A stretch of 64,000 bases of DNA, taken from Acheta domesticus. Taxonomy: Eukaryota; Arthropoda; Insecta; Orthoptera; Gryllidae. Where the stretch lies: positions 61,250,817-61,314,816 of the forward strand of contig JAHLJT010008756.1 of NCBI GenBank assembly GCA_031308135.1, given 5' to 3'. This document shows, piece after piece, positions 48,818 through 58,545 of this stretch (the first letter of the stretch is position 1; the number at the start of each line of letters is the position of its first letter). The notes under the pieces are model-generated. The model was not told the DNA's origin. It saw only the letters and a program-made list of their open reading frames with translations, and made no database searches. The position numbers were made by a program, and so were the translations under genes.

Positions 48818-49300
48818 CATCATCAGTTCATGCTACCAGTTTGTAGAGTCAATAAGGTGTACTGTACTATTTCACGCCGTTTGCGCGAAGCACTCCAAAG
48901 AAAACACCTGGATTTGTGGCGCAAGAAAAAAAAGGCAGTTGCATTACGATAATGCACCTGCTCACACTTCACTGTTTGTTCGTCAATTTTTAGCCAAAAA
49001 CACCACCATTTTGATGCCTCAGACTCCGTATTCACCGGACTGTGACTTCTATTCCCAAAGCTTAAGAAGGAAGAGGTTTTGCCAACTTCGAAGTAATAAA
49101 AGAAGAATCACTGAAGGAGCCTTACCGAAAACTGCCTTTCAGAAATTCTCCGAGAACTGGAGAAACACCAACACAAATGTATTATATCTCAAGAGAACTA
49201 TGTTAAAGAGAACGAAATCAGTATTGACGATTTTTTTAGAAAAACTAAGTTCCCGCGTATTTATTCACCGTAAGATAAGATTTGATACTGAGAAGGCTTG

Positions 49301-49574
49301 AAATTATCCGAGTTCCGTTTGATCGAGACAGTCAGTAGGAGAAGAAACAGAATAATTCTTTGCAAAATGGATGATGCCGTTAGTGATTTTGGGAATGTAG
49401 GGGCTTTCTCCAATTCCATAGTCATTAGATCCCCTCCTCATTGAGTGCTTCGTTATTGATTCTCTGTTTGTGGTTGACTCTCTATGAACGCGTTAAACGT
49501 GATAATTCCATTTATGATATTTGTAACTGTATATTGTTGTACACAATCCTTTACCAAACTCGATCCTTATCAAA
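49301..49574. other. Interval without a gene
   Basis: No recognised feature between the mariner relic and the next repeat. Confidence 0.3.
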
Positions 49575-49735
49575 TAAATTATAGATTATTAGTTTTCATA
49601 CCCGAGGTTATCTCGGACCCAATAATCTCGGATACTCGCAAGAATGAACAAAATAAAATTTGATAAGATGTAAAATATTAAAGTTTTTTGTGCAGAATAT
49701 GCTAATACATTATCAAAATAATGCATAATGAATAT
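49575..49735 (+). repeat. Dispersed repeat, inverted partner of 42135-42310
   Basis: GTTTTCATACCCGAGGTTAT, CTCGGATACTCGCAAG, CAAAATAAAATTTGATAAG and TTTTTTGTGCAGAATATG match the inverse of 42135-42310. Adjoins R1 copy h on its right, as the other copy adjoins the Tc1-like element. Confidence 0.55.
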
Positions 49736-49789
49736 TGATATATTTCATTCAAAATTACGAGAAAGCTACTCACATTTTCAAAAAACTGT

Positions 49790-50720
49790 ACACAAGGTTG
49801 GGCAGTATCTAAATACTGGTATTTGAAATAAGTATTTTAAATACATTTTGTATTAGAAAAACTGTATTTTTTAGTTTTTTAGGCACGTATTTTGGAGATG
49901 CATTTAAATACATAAATACTTTAAATACAGGTGAAGAAGAAGATAATCAGGCTATTTTCTTTTTGTTGATTCTACTAGTGAATGGATCTCATTTAAAAAA
50001 AATTAAAAGCTCCTCTTAGCTTAAATGTTAAATATACATTATTAAAAATATTGGGCAGTTATCCGACACTAAAAAAAGCCTTTGTACATAATATCTCTAG
50101 TTTATGTTCATTCATGCCAGTTGAATGTGTTTTCCTTTGCACGTATTGTACATTCCCCAACTAGACGTTTATTTCCCGACGATTTGTTTGAAAAATTAGT
50201 CATTTTAAAAGGAAATTCTGTTGTTTTGTGTTAAACATATTTTTATATCATTTTATATTAGAAATGGTTTATTCATATTGTTACAATACATTACAACAAT
50301 CTGAACAAGGGGTCATCCATAAATAACGTTACGCTAAAGGGGGAGGGAGGGGGTCTGAGACAGCGTTACGCTGCGTTACATAGAGATAGGGAAGTGCGTT
50401 ACAAGGGGAGGGGGTTATTGAAAATACTTAACATTTGCGTTACGTAATTTATGGCCGGCCCCCAATGCATTAGTTATTGTTAAGAAATTTGTCAATTACT
50501 AATTTAATGCAATTGACAATTACAATATATTCTTGCAATAAAAAGGATAATACAAAATTATTGTATTTACTGTATTTTAAGTATTGGAAGAATTTTAAAT
50601 ATGTATGTATTTAGTAAATCAAAACCTAATGTATTTTGAGTATGTATTTAAATACTTATTGACAAAGTATTTTGTCGAAGTATTTAAATGTTAAATTGAA
50701 AGTATTTTGCCCAGTCAACA
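49790..50720. mobile_element. MITE with TTGGGCAGTAT ends, carrying a second MITE
   Basis: Starts GGTTGGGCAGTATCTAAATA and ends AAGTATTTTGCCCAGT, an inverted repeat built of TTTAAATAC-like words on both flanks. The same left end recurs at 61628. It interrupts R1 copy h. No clear target duplication. Contains the MITE at 50309-50463. Confidence 0.62.
50309..50463. mobile_element. Small MITE with GGGGTC..CATAAATNACG ends
   Basis: Left end GGGGTCATCCATAAATAACG and right end ACGTAATTTATGGCCGGCCCC (inverse) form terminal repeats around a G-rich, GCGTTAC-repeating core. A half copy is at 25900-25981. About 155 bp, no coding capacity. Confidence 0.65.
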
Positions 50721-51270
50721 TGACATTAATGAACGGTTTAAGGAGAACACATTTCATTTGAAGAAAAAGTTGCTATCTCCAATATTGTGAATGTAGGAAA
50801 ACGCCGGAAAAATGTTAACTTAAGCAATTTCCAAAAATTCAGAGTTAACAGTGAAAATCGGACCCATGTCATCTTTATAAGCGTATTTTACTCCCCTTTC
50901 CAGCCCAATGGGGCCAATTGGACTCATTACTATTTTTTCATATTTACTCGACATCCGCGATTGTCCATTGTTCCAATATGGCACCATGATTTTGTTGTGT
51001 ATGTACAGAGTCAGTAAATGGCAACTTAGACTTGATTGTTGGAACACGTGACATTCTGCAGCATTGTAAAGAACTGAGTGCGTGCTGTCATTGCATCAGC
51101 TGTGCTTCATAAGAAAATAATAATAATTTCGAGGGAAAATATTGTTTACTGCAATTAAAAAAATATATTATAAATGTACATGTAATAAAGATAATAATAT
51201 AAATTTGGCAGTTATATAATGTTGATAGGTATTATGCTGTGACGTCATTAGTTTCGGGTTCCATATGGAC

Positions 51271-51781
51271 TGTGGTATCCCCCCAATCAGAGGAGCAGCT
51301 TGGGGTGACGCTCCACCGCTCCGCTAGTGGAGGGGCACAACCCCTTCCCCTCCCCTCACCAGGCGGCGAGGGGATAAAACCCCGAATCGGCAGCGACGCG
51401 CCCTGTCACGAATGAACTCTCTACCCAGCGCGACATACGTGTACGAGTGCCGAGAAGGATCGACCCGGGAGACACGGCTCCTGGACGGAACGCGGGTTCG
51501 CAGGCGGTACCTCCCGCAGGACATTGCTCCCGTCTGTCAAGGGTTCCGCGGCTGCTACTACCGCAGCCACGACGCACCACTGCAACCGCCCGAGATAACA
51601 GCCGTTATCAGCAAGTCAGTCGGCTGCCTATGCCGCCGGCTTATCAAGTTTAGCATTGGGGCAAGGACGCTGCCCTGAGAACAATTTTGGTTGTGTTTCT
51701 TTTTGTTGAGATGTGAAGTGAAACATTAAAAGTATTTTTAGACTTATGTTTTTGACTAAACCTGATCCCGCAATCACTACA
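51271..51781 (+). repeat. 5' LTR
   Basis: 511 bp, TGTGGTATCCCCCC...CAATCACTACA. GC-rich U3 with a TATA-like ATAAAAC at 51373-51379. Same length and sequence as the 3' LTR. Short open frames inside it are not considered genes. Confidence 0.96.
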
Positions 51782-51800
51782 TTGGCGACGAGGATTTACG
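51782..51800 (+). promoter_or_regulatory. Primer-binding site
   Basis: TTGGCGACGAGGATTTACG directly after the 5' LTR. TGGCGACGAGG is complementary in form to a tRNA 3' end (CCA); which tRNA is not determined. Confidence 0.7.
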
Positions 51801-51859
51801 AACAAGACGTGTGAAGAACAGTAATAAGCGGTGATCATAGTCCAAGACTCAACAGAACA

Positions 51860-54800
51860 ATGACAGAACAAATGGCACAAGTGATAGCAATGCTACAAAG
51901 CCAGCATCAAGAACAGATGAAGATACAACGTGAACAAAGTGAACAGATGATCAGGGTGTTAATGAATCAGTTAGAAACATCGAAACAACAAGTTCGACAA
52001 GTTCCAGTATTTCCACAGTTTAGGAAAGATCAAGAAGACTGGACGATTTATATAGAACGTTTTGAACAGCATTTAGAAGCACATCAGGTGACAGATGAAG
52101 CCCAGCGGCGTGCCCAATTGTTGTCGTGTGTAGGAGAAGATATCTACGTAACTATAAAGAAGATATGTCCGGAGGATCCAAAAACATTAACATTCAGTGA
52201 ATTGAAACAAAAGCTGGCCGATCATTTCGAAAAGAGAGTGCATGTCGTGACCTCAAGATATAAGTTTTTTCAAACGAAATTGAAACCAGGTCAGACACAC
52301 GCAGAATGGGTAGCTGAGCTAAAAGGTCTAGCGAAATCATGTAAGTTTAAGTGCGAAAAAAGGGATTGTGCAAATTCCTATGCAAGTAGTATGATACGAG
52401 ATATGGTGATATTACATACCCCGATAAATAAAGTGCGTATGGAGGCAATTCGAGTAGAAGACCCAGCATTGGAAGAAGTAATGAAGATTGCCACAACATA
52501 TGAAATGTCGGAAAATCTGGAAACGCAGATGAATACAACAGAAGAAGTCAGCAAGGTGACTACAATGGGGAAAGAACGAGCTGAAAAGAAGTTAAAATCA
52601 TGCCCGGGTTGTGAGAAGAACCATAAACGCAGTCAGTGTTGGTTTAAGGAAGCAATATGTAGATTCTGTAAAAAGATAGGACATATTCAAAGTGTTTGCT
52701 TAAAGAAAAAACTGGCGACAGTCACACAGCGACAGAAACCAAAGAGTGTGAAAGATGGCAACAATAGGTCGGAAGAAATGGAAATAGACCAAATACAGAC
52801 AGTCAACCTAATTTTAAATCCGTCGGAGGAAACAAAGATGAAATTACAATTGGAAATATTGGGAAGATATATTGAGTTCCAGATCGACACAGGGGCTACA
52901 GTGAATATAATAAATCTAACAACATACCAGCAGTTAGGCGCACCGAGATGTGCAAGTAACAACGCAAAGTTAAAATCTTATCAGGGAAACATCATTCCAG
53001 TAAAAGGTCAAGTAGAAATGACGTCAAGATATAAAGGAGTGCAACGGAAGTTACGCTTGGTGGTAGTGAACAGACATGACGTGCAAAATATATTTGGGAT
53101 GGAAGGTATAAACGCTTTTGGTTTTACGCTAGAAGATAATGTTATGTCAGTACAGAATTTAAATAAATATGAAGAGATGGAGGACATCTGTCACGAATTT
53201 CCGGAAGTTTTTGCAGAAGGATTAGGGCATTGCACAAATTATAAAGCTCACATAACAATGAAAGAAAACTGCCAACCGAAATTTTGCAAAGCAAGACCAG
53301 TACCATTTAATTTACAAGAGCAAGTAAAAGAAGAATTACAACGTTGGGTAGATGAAGGAGTGCTCAAACCAGTCAACGCTTCAGAGTGGGCCACACCATT
53401 GGTAATTATAAAAAAACCAAATGGTAAATTAAGACTGTGTGGGGATTTTAAAGTAACATTAAACCCACAAATGTTGATAGATCACTATCCTATGCCTAAA
53501 CCTGAAGAAATATTTTCCAAATTACAAGGTGAATATTTCACGAAAATAGATCTGTCAGAAGCTTATCTACAGTTGGAGTTAGATGAACAGTCAAAAGAAA
53601 TTATGGTGATTAATACGAATAATGGATTATATCAATTTCAAAGACTCCCATATGGCATTGCCAGCTCGCCAGCGATATTTCAAAGGTTTCTGCAACAAAT
53701 TACAGAGAAAGTGCCAAATTGTGCTAATTTTTTGGATGATATCATTGTTACAGGCAAAACGGAAGAGGTCCACAAGCAAAATTTGCGGAGGCTGTTGCAA
53801 TTGTTAAAAGATAATGGACTCAGATGCAATTTGAAGAAATGTGAATTTTTTAAGACTTCTATAAATTATTTAGGTCACATAGTAGACAAACAGGGAGTCC
53901 GACCGACAAAAGAAAACATTGAAGCAATTACAAGAATGCCAGCACCTCAAGACGTGAAACAACTCAGTTCATTCTTAGGTAAAGTAGCTTATTACTCGAA
54001 ATTTATTAAGAATAGAGCAATGATCACAGCACCATTAGACCAATTACGGAAGAAAAATGTTAAGTTCATATGGTCAACAAAATGTGAAAATGCGTTTCAG
54101 AATCTTAAGCGGCAATTAGTCAAGGCAACGACATTGACGCACTATTCGCCAGGGCAACCGCTACTGCTGGCGACTGATGCATCTGAAACGGGTATTGGTG
54201 CGGTGATATCAACAATTACGCCAGATGGCGTTGAGGTACCAATCGCATTCGCATCGAAAACGTTAAGTAATTCACAGAGGAATTATGGGCAAATAGAAAG
54301 AGAAGCGTTATCAATAATTTATGGGGTAAAGAAATTCCATCAATACCTATATGGGGCGAAATTTACGCTCATTACAGACCATAAACCACTTACGTCATTG
54401 TTCAGTCCAAGGAAAGGTATTTCGGAGAGAACTGGGAAGAAACTTAAAAGATGGGCAATTTTTCTGTCTGACTATGATTTTGAGATAATTTACAGGTCAA
54501 CATCACATCATGGCAACGCGGACGCGCTGTCGAGGCTGCCGGCAGGACCAGACGAGTCATTTGACCAATTGGAGGAAGTTTGCGCCCACATCGATCTCGA
54601 GAACAGCGACACACTGTTGCGACTGCCGCTGGATGCAAAAAGGATAGCGCAAGTAACCAGGAAAGACAAACTACTAATACAAGTAAGTGGTTATTTGAAT
54701 AAAGGTTGGCCAACAAGAAAGTTAAAACATAGTTCAGAAGAGTTAAATCAATTTTTGTTAAAGAAAAACGAGTTATCAATGCAAGAAGGGGTATTACTAT

Positions 54801-55819
54801 ACACTTGCGAAGATAATGTAAGAGTTGTAATTCCTAAAACGCTGCAAGCGGAAGTGTTAAAGTTATTGCATGTTGGACATTGGGGTATTACTAGGACAAA
54901 AACTATTGCCAGAAGATATGTGTATTGGCCGGGAATGTCAAAAGATATAGAAAACTTGATACGTAGTTGCCATATATGTAGACAGAACCAGGCAAGCCCA
55001 CCGAAGCATTTTTCGGGCTGGCCAAAAGCCGAGAAACCATGGGAGCGGGTACATATTGATTACGCAGGGCCGTTTTTTGAGTCAATGTGGCTCGTGGTTA
55101 CGGATGCATTCTCACAGTATCCATACGTGTGTGAAACGCGGACAACAACCACAGAAGCAACAATTCAACTGCTAACGAAGGTGTTTGTAATAGAAGGATT
55201 ACCGCAACTGTTAGTATCAGATAATGGGGCACAATTTACGTCACACTTATTTGAAAAATTTTGCAAAGAGAATGGCATTCAGCATCTTAGAACGGCGCCG
55301 TTCCACCCACAGTCAAACGGGGGAGCAGAGAGATTTGTACGCACATTCAAAAGTACAATGATCAAAGCAATGGCTGATGGAGTTCCTAAAGACAAAGCGT
55401 TACAGCAGCTACTAGTAACATACAGAGCAACTCCGATAGGGCAAGAAAAGAAAAGTCCAGCGGAAAGACTTCATGGGAGGCAGCCAAGAACATTACTAGC
55501 GTTATTAGTACCCACCAAACGCTCGAAACGTATTGAGAATACCAAGTTTCAAGTTGGGGATAAAGTGTACATAAAATCATTCAAAGTATACCCAAAATGG
55601 ATTCCAGCAATAATTAGAGAGAGTATAGGCTATAAAATGTATCTGGTACAATCAGAAAATGGTATGACAAGGAGGCATGAAAATCAGATAACAAAACGGT
55701 GGAATACACATAGAGTGGACGACACACCGCAAAGAAGTAATATTCCTTTTATTTTCAGCCAGCCACAATGCACAAGACAGAGCCAGCCGTCACGCACGAG
55801 GCACCAGCTCAGTCGGTAA
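51860..55819 (+). CDS. Gag-Pol polyprotein of a Ty3/gypsy retrotransposon
   Basis: A single uninterrupted frame of 1319 codons. The Gln-rich, coiled-coil-like N-terminus and retrotransposon gag domain come first. Two CCHC zinc knuckles follow (C248-C251-H255-C260 and C267-C270-H275-C280). The aspartic protease has DTGA (D343). Reverse transcriptase has IDLSEAY (D564) and FLDD (D626, D627). RNase H has TDAS (D773) and the LITDHKPL block. Integrase has an HHCC finger starting near H1004 and the catalytic triad D1067, D1121, E1157. No chromodomain is seen. All catalytic residues are present, so the product is probably functional. Fused gag-pol without a shift resembles K02A2.6-like elements of animals. 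The C-terminal tail appears to continue in another frame after about 55750. Confidence 0.97.
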   Translation: MTEQMAQVIAMLQSQHQEQMKIQREQSEQMIRVLMNQLETSKQQVRQVPVFPQFRKDQEDWTIYIERFEQHLEAHQVTDEAQRRAQLLSCVGEDIYVTIKKICPEDPKTLTFSELKQKLADHFEKRVHVVTSRYKFFQTKLKPGQTHAEWVAELKGLAKSCKFKCEKRDCANSYASSMIRDMVILHTPINKVRMEAIRVEDPALEEVMKIATTYEMSENLETQMNTTEEVSKVTTMGKERAEKKLKSCPGCEKNHKRSQCWFKEAICRFCKKIGHIQSVCLKKKLATVTQRQKPKSVKDGNNRSEEMEIDQIQTVNLILNPSEETKMKLQLEILGRYIEFQIDTGATVNIINLTTYQQLGAPRCASNNAKLKSYQGNIIPVKGQVEMTSRYKGVQRKLRLVVVNRHDVQNIFGMEGINAFGFTLEDNVMSVQNLNKYEEMEDICHEFPEVFAEGLGHCTNYKAHITMKENCQPKFCKARPVPFNLQEQVKEELQRWVDEGVLKPVNASEWATPLVIIKKPNGKLRLCGDFKVTLNPQMLIDHYPMPKPEEIFSKLQGEYFTKIDLSEAYLQLELDEQSKEIMVINTNNGLYQFQRLPYGIASSPAIFQRFLQQITEKVPNCANFLDDIIVTGKTEEVHKQNLRRLLQLLKDNGLRCNLKKCEFFKTSINYLGHIVDKQGVRPTKENIEAITRMPAPQDVKQLSSFLGKVAYYSKFIKNRAMITAPLDQLRKKNVKFIWSTKCENAFQNLKRQLVKATTLTHYSPGQPLLLATDASETGIGAVISTITPDGVEVPIAFASKTLSNSQRNYGQIEREALSIIYGVKKFHQYLYGAKFTLITDHKPLTSLFSPRKGISERTGKKLKRWAIFLSDYDFEIIYRSTSHHGNADALSRLPAGPDESFDQLEEVCAHIDLENSDTLLRLPLDAKRIAQVTRKDKLLIQVSGYLNKGWPTRKLKHSSEELNQFLLKKNELSMQEGVLLYTCEDNVRVVIPKTLQAEVLKLLHVGHWGITRTKTIARRYVYWPGMSKDIENLIRSCHICRQNQASPPKHFSGWPKAEKPWERVHIDYAGPFFESMWLVVTDAFSQYPYVCETRTTTTEATIQLLTKVFVIEGLPQLLVSDNGAQFTSHLFEKFCKENGIQHLRTAPFHPQSNGGAERFVRTFKSTMIKAMADGVPKDKALQQLLVTYRATPIGQEKKSPAERLHGRQPRTLLALLVPTKRSKRIENTKFQVGDKVYIKSFKVYPKWIPAIIRESIGYKMYLVQSENGMTRRHENQITKRWNTHRVDDTPQRSNIPFIFSQPQCTRQSQPSRTRHQLSR

Positions 55820-55968
55820 CTTCGCCAGGTGACGCAGCAGGAGCGGGGGTGCGACCAGAGGCTGAGTTATTCTCAGAACCTAGCAGCAGAGACGCCTCAC
55901 CAGGTCCAGCTCCGCGGCGGTCACGGCGCAATCGTGGGCACCCATATGCCCACAATAAAGCGGGGAGG
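55768..55968 (+). other. Possible out-of-frame C-terminal tail of Pol
   Basis: A different frame from gag-pol opens here and reads PRRSRRNRGHPY near 55909-55944, the kind of basic 'RRSxRxRxxPxRY' ending seen at Pol C-termini of related elements. Gag-pol stops at 55819 in its own frame. An indel near 55750, a splice acceptor (TTTTATTTTCAG ends at 55760), or chance could explain it. The frame then runs on into the LTR. Confidence 0.4.
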
Positions 55969-55970
55969 AA
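55960..55970 (+). promoter_or_regulatory. Polypurine tract
   Basis: GCGGGGAGGAA immediately before the TG of the 3' LTR, the expected plus-strand primer site. Confidence 0.85.
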
Positions 55971-56481
55971 TGTGGTATCCCCCCAATCAGAGGAGCAGCT
56001 TGGGGTGACGCTCCACCGCTCCGCTAGTGGAGGGGCACAACCCCTTCCCCTCCCCTCACCAGGCGGCGAGGGGATAAAACCCCGAATCGGCAGCGACGCG
56101 CCCTGTCACGAATGAACTCTCTACCCAGCGCGACATACGTGTACGAGTGCCGAGAAGGATCGACCCGGGAGACACGGCTCCTGGACGGAACGCGGGTTCG
56201 CAGGCGGTACCTCCCGCAGGACATTGCTCCCGTCTGTCAAGGGTTCCGCGGCTGCTACTACCGCAGCCACGACGCACCACTGCAACCGCCCGAGATAACA
56301 GCCGTTATCAGCAAGTCAGTCGGCTGCCTATGCCGCCGGCTTATCAAGTTTAGCATTGGGGCAAGGACGCTGCCCTGAGAACAATTTTGGTTGTGTTTCT
56401 TTTTGTTGAGATGTGAAGTGAAACATTAAAAGTATTTTTAGACTTATGTTTTTGACTAAACCTGATCCCGCAATCACTACA
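55971..56481 (+). repeat. 3' LTR
   Basis: 511 bp, offset exactly 4700 bp from the 5' LTR, with no difference that I can see. Confidence 0.96.
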
Positions 56482-56605
56482 TGGACCCAGTGGGAAGTAA
56501 GAGTAATGTCTTTACAAAATGAAGTTATATGCGGGAAATCACAACTTGAAAATTATTTATATTACATGTGTACAGTTACTTGTGTATGATTATATTATGT
56601 GTATT

Positions 56606-57745
56606 GAAATGTACCAACAACGTCTCGTCATAGAATCTTACGAGATCGTTGGCATCATTCATCTAAGATGGTTATAATCGTGACCCGTTCCGAATTTATA
56701 TTAAAATTTTGGGCGCCAGGAACAGGTTACGTTAATTAAAAATGACCAATGCTTCCACAGCTAATTTCAACAAGTGTATAAATGTCCGGCTAGCTGGGTC
56801 AATGGGTCCCGTTATGGATAATCGCTATCGCCTAGATAGCCGATTACTTGATCTGCCAACTGTACAGTATGGCGAGGAATCTGAAAGGGAATAATTATCT
56901 ATTTCTAACTATTTAACAATTTTGATTGACTAAATGAAAATCTTTTCATTTCCAAAAGAAAAAAATTCAACAATTTATTTAACACTATTAACAATTGTTT
57001 TTGTCCTTAGGTCATGACCTCGTTTTAAAATATATCTTTTATACTGCAGTACTTATCTACCGTCTTGGTCGCCGACGCCCCGCAGTCTCTTCTCACTTGA
57101 ATGTAGGTGATCCCAAGTCCCGCTTCTCTCTTCTAATCTTGCGACGTTGCTGACGCATCCAGCCCTCACTGACGGTTCTTACTTGATATTCAGAGTTCCT
57201 AGTCTTCCCCAACTAGTGGTAAAATATTAAAGTCCAAAACCGCAATATAAGAAAAAACTTTCAAAGTCCTAATCGAACTTCCCGTTGCACATCAACTTCC
57301 AGATTCCGAAAAACTATTGAGTCTCACTCGAAACTTACAAGTCCTACTTCACTAATGTTGATCTCGCGAGCGATCTTTACTACTCGACGACCACTATCAG
57401 AATGTCCAGTTCTCCCTGTTCTTCCGCCCTCAACGCTTCGGTATCCGTCCTTCGTTCCTCTTTTTTAAAACAAAACTACAAAATTTGACTGTCTATTCTC
57501 CCTTAGCCAATCCATCCCCGTCTTATCAAACCAAGTAGCCACGCCCTCGACAGTCATTCCTTTTCAGACCAATCACACATTATTTTATCTGTCTATCTAG
57601 CCAGCGCCCCCACCTATGCAGCTTGTTGACCTTGCCAACCACTGCGCCGGCGTTGCTAAGGCTGTATATCGCCATTTGCATACCCTTTTGTCCAACCCAT
57701 TTACAGCCAATATTATTAACAAAATATTATATATTTTGGTATATC
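56606..57745. other. Unclassified ~1.1-kb insertion in P2 copy B
   Basis: Absent from copy A, where the flanking TTATATTATGT and CATATATACATAG sequences are nearly adjacent. The left part contains TTTGGGCGCCAGGAACAGG (about 56708), which looks like a retroelement primer-binding site. The right part (57050-57700) is pyrimidine-rich. No open frame. It may be a retroelement remnant, such as an LTR plus leader with the interior deleted. Confidence 0.5.
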
Positions 57746-57802
57746 ACAGTATACATAAATATTAATACACATATATACATAGATATGTAAACATACTTAT
57801 AC

Positions 57803-57840
<38 letters not shown>

Positions 57841-58040
57841 TCAGAAAAAATTGTTTATGTAAACATTTACACATATATATGTTTATATATACATATACAC
57901 GTATATATGTTTACATATACATATACACACATATATATATATACACATATATATATGTGTGTTCATATATACACATACAAACATATATATGTGAGTAATT
58001 CCACGTATATAATATGTATATATATAAACATGTTCTACCC
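57746..58040. repeat. TA/CA microsatellite inside P2 copy B
   Basis: ATATAC/ACATAT units including a pure TA run at 57808-57834, the counterpart of 17141-17349 and 18607-18712 in copy A. Confidence 0.85.
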
Positions 58041-58545
58041 CATCTTCCTACTGGGTCCATATGGACCCACTAAAAAATTTCAACTATGTGACAAAAATAA
58101 CTAAAGAAACTCATTTGTGTGTGTTGTTGAGGGTATTTAGAAGCGATTAATGTGGAAATTAATTTTTTTTGTTAATTACCCATAATTTGGGCTGGAAAGG
58201 GTTAAAACAAATTTGAATCCATTTGAGAAAATTTTTAAAATGTCGCAGAGGCTTCATGTGAAGTACTTCCAAAATTTAAAGAATGTTTCTCAAAATCGCA
58301 GAGCTTCGCGTCGAGCCAGATTGACAAGGGAACATTCATTTTGAAGAAAAAAAAACTACGAATAGTTAAGGTGCTAATGTTGCTCGCAGATGCCCAGACA
58401 GATGGACGGACGTTTTGAAAGAAACAAATCAATACTTTTTCGATATCGAGTGACCCCAAAACGTATAATTTCCGTTGAAATCTCATAACCGACTTTACGC
58501 GGCATTACATAACTTTCTCTTTAATGCTATGTACATTATTCCGCA

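Larger units (their letters stand above)
46650..49300 (+). pseudogene. mariner transposase relic in two parts
   Basis: Part 1 (46650-46884) reads NEANNEPELLKRVITREETW and KYGYDIETKTQ, then after a shift LPEEPRPKNYKF, then VLLTAFTNFNGV. Part 2 (48818-49300) reads HHQFMLPVCRVNKVYCTISR, RLREALQRKHLDLW, HYDNAPAHTSLFVRQFLAKN and PQTPYSPDCDF. In intact mariners NGVVHHEF is contiguous, so 46885-48817 is inserted DNA. The mariner D34D signature (DNAPAHTS, YSPD) and the first Asp region (degraded to REETW) identify the family. Stops and shifts make it dead. Terminal repeats not found. Confidence 0.85.
51266..56486 (+). mobile_element. Intact Ty3/gypsy LTR retrotransposon
   Basis: The element proper is 51271-56481 (5211 bp), flanked by the 5-bp duplication TGGAC (51266-51270 and 56482-56486). 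It splits the sequence CCATATGGACCC that is continuous in copy A of the host element. The two 511-bp LTRs appear identical, begin TG and end CA, and a primer-binding site and polypurine tract lie where expected. One long gag-pol frame, no envelope-like gene. Identical LTRs, open frame and clean duplication indicate a very recent insertion. Confidence 0.97.
50894..58205. mobile_element. Non-autonomous piggyBac-type element (family P2), copy B
   Basis: Starts CCCTTTCCAGCCCAATGGGG (50894) and ends TTGGGCTGGAAAGGG (58201), as in copy A, with TTAA on the right (58202-58205) but ACTC on the left. Left interior (50910-51265) and right interior (56487-56600, 57746-58201) match copy A, including GGGTCCATATGGACCC near 58053. 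Two inserts separate them: an LTR retrotransposon (51271-56481) and an unclassified 1.1-kb block (about 56606-57745). Confidence 0.8.
49736..58545 (+). repeat. Dispersed repeat family R1, copy h, interrupted twice
   Basis: R1 pieces lie at about 49736-49790 (ATTACGAGAAAGCTACTCAC), 50720-50893 (AGGAGAACACATTTCATTTG, CAGTGAAAATCGGACCCATG, GCGTATTTTACTC) and 58202-58545. The last contains AGGCTTCATGTGAAGTACTT, GATTGACAAGGGAACATTC, GACAGATGGACGGACG and GCGGCATTACATAACTTTC. The order matches an uninterrupted copy such as d. The gaps are filled by a MITE (about 49790-50720) and a piggyBac-type element (50894-58201). Confidence 0.72.

Noticed and set aside
51324..51678. Open frames inside the LTRs (also at 56024-56378)
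   Set aside because: Identical in both LTRs, overlapping on both strands, GC-driven; no known protein.
55820..55970. Envelope-like third gene in the gypsy element
   Set aside because: Only 150 bp separate gag-pol from the 3' LTR; no room for an envelope.
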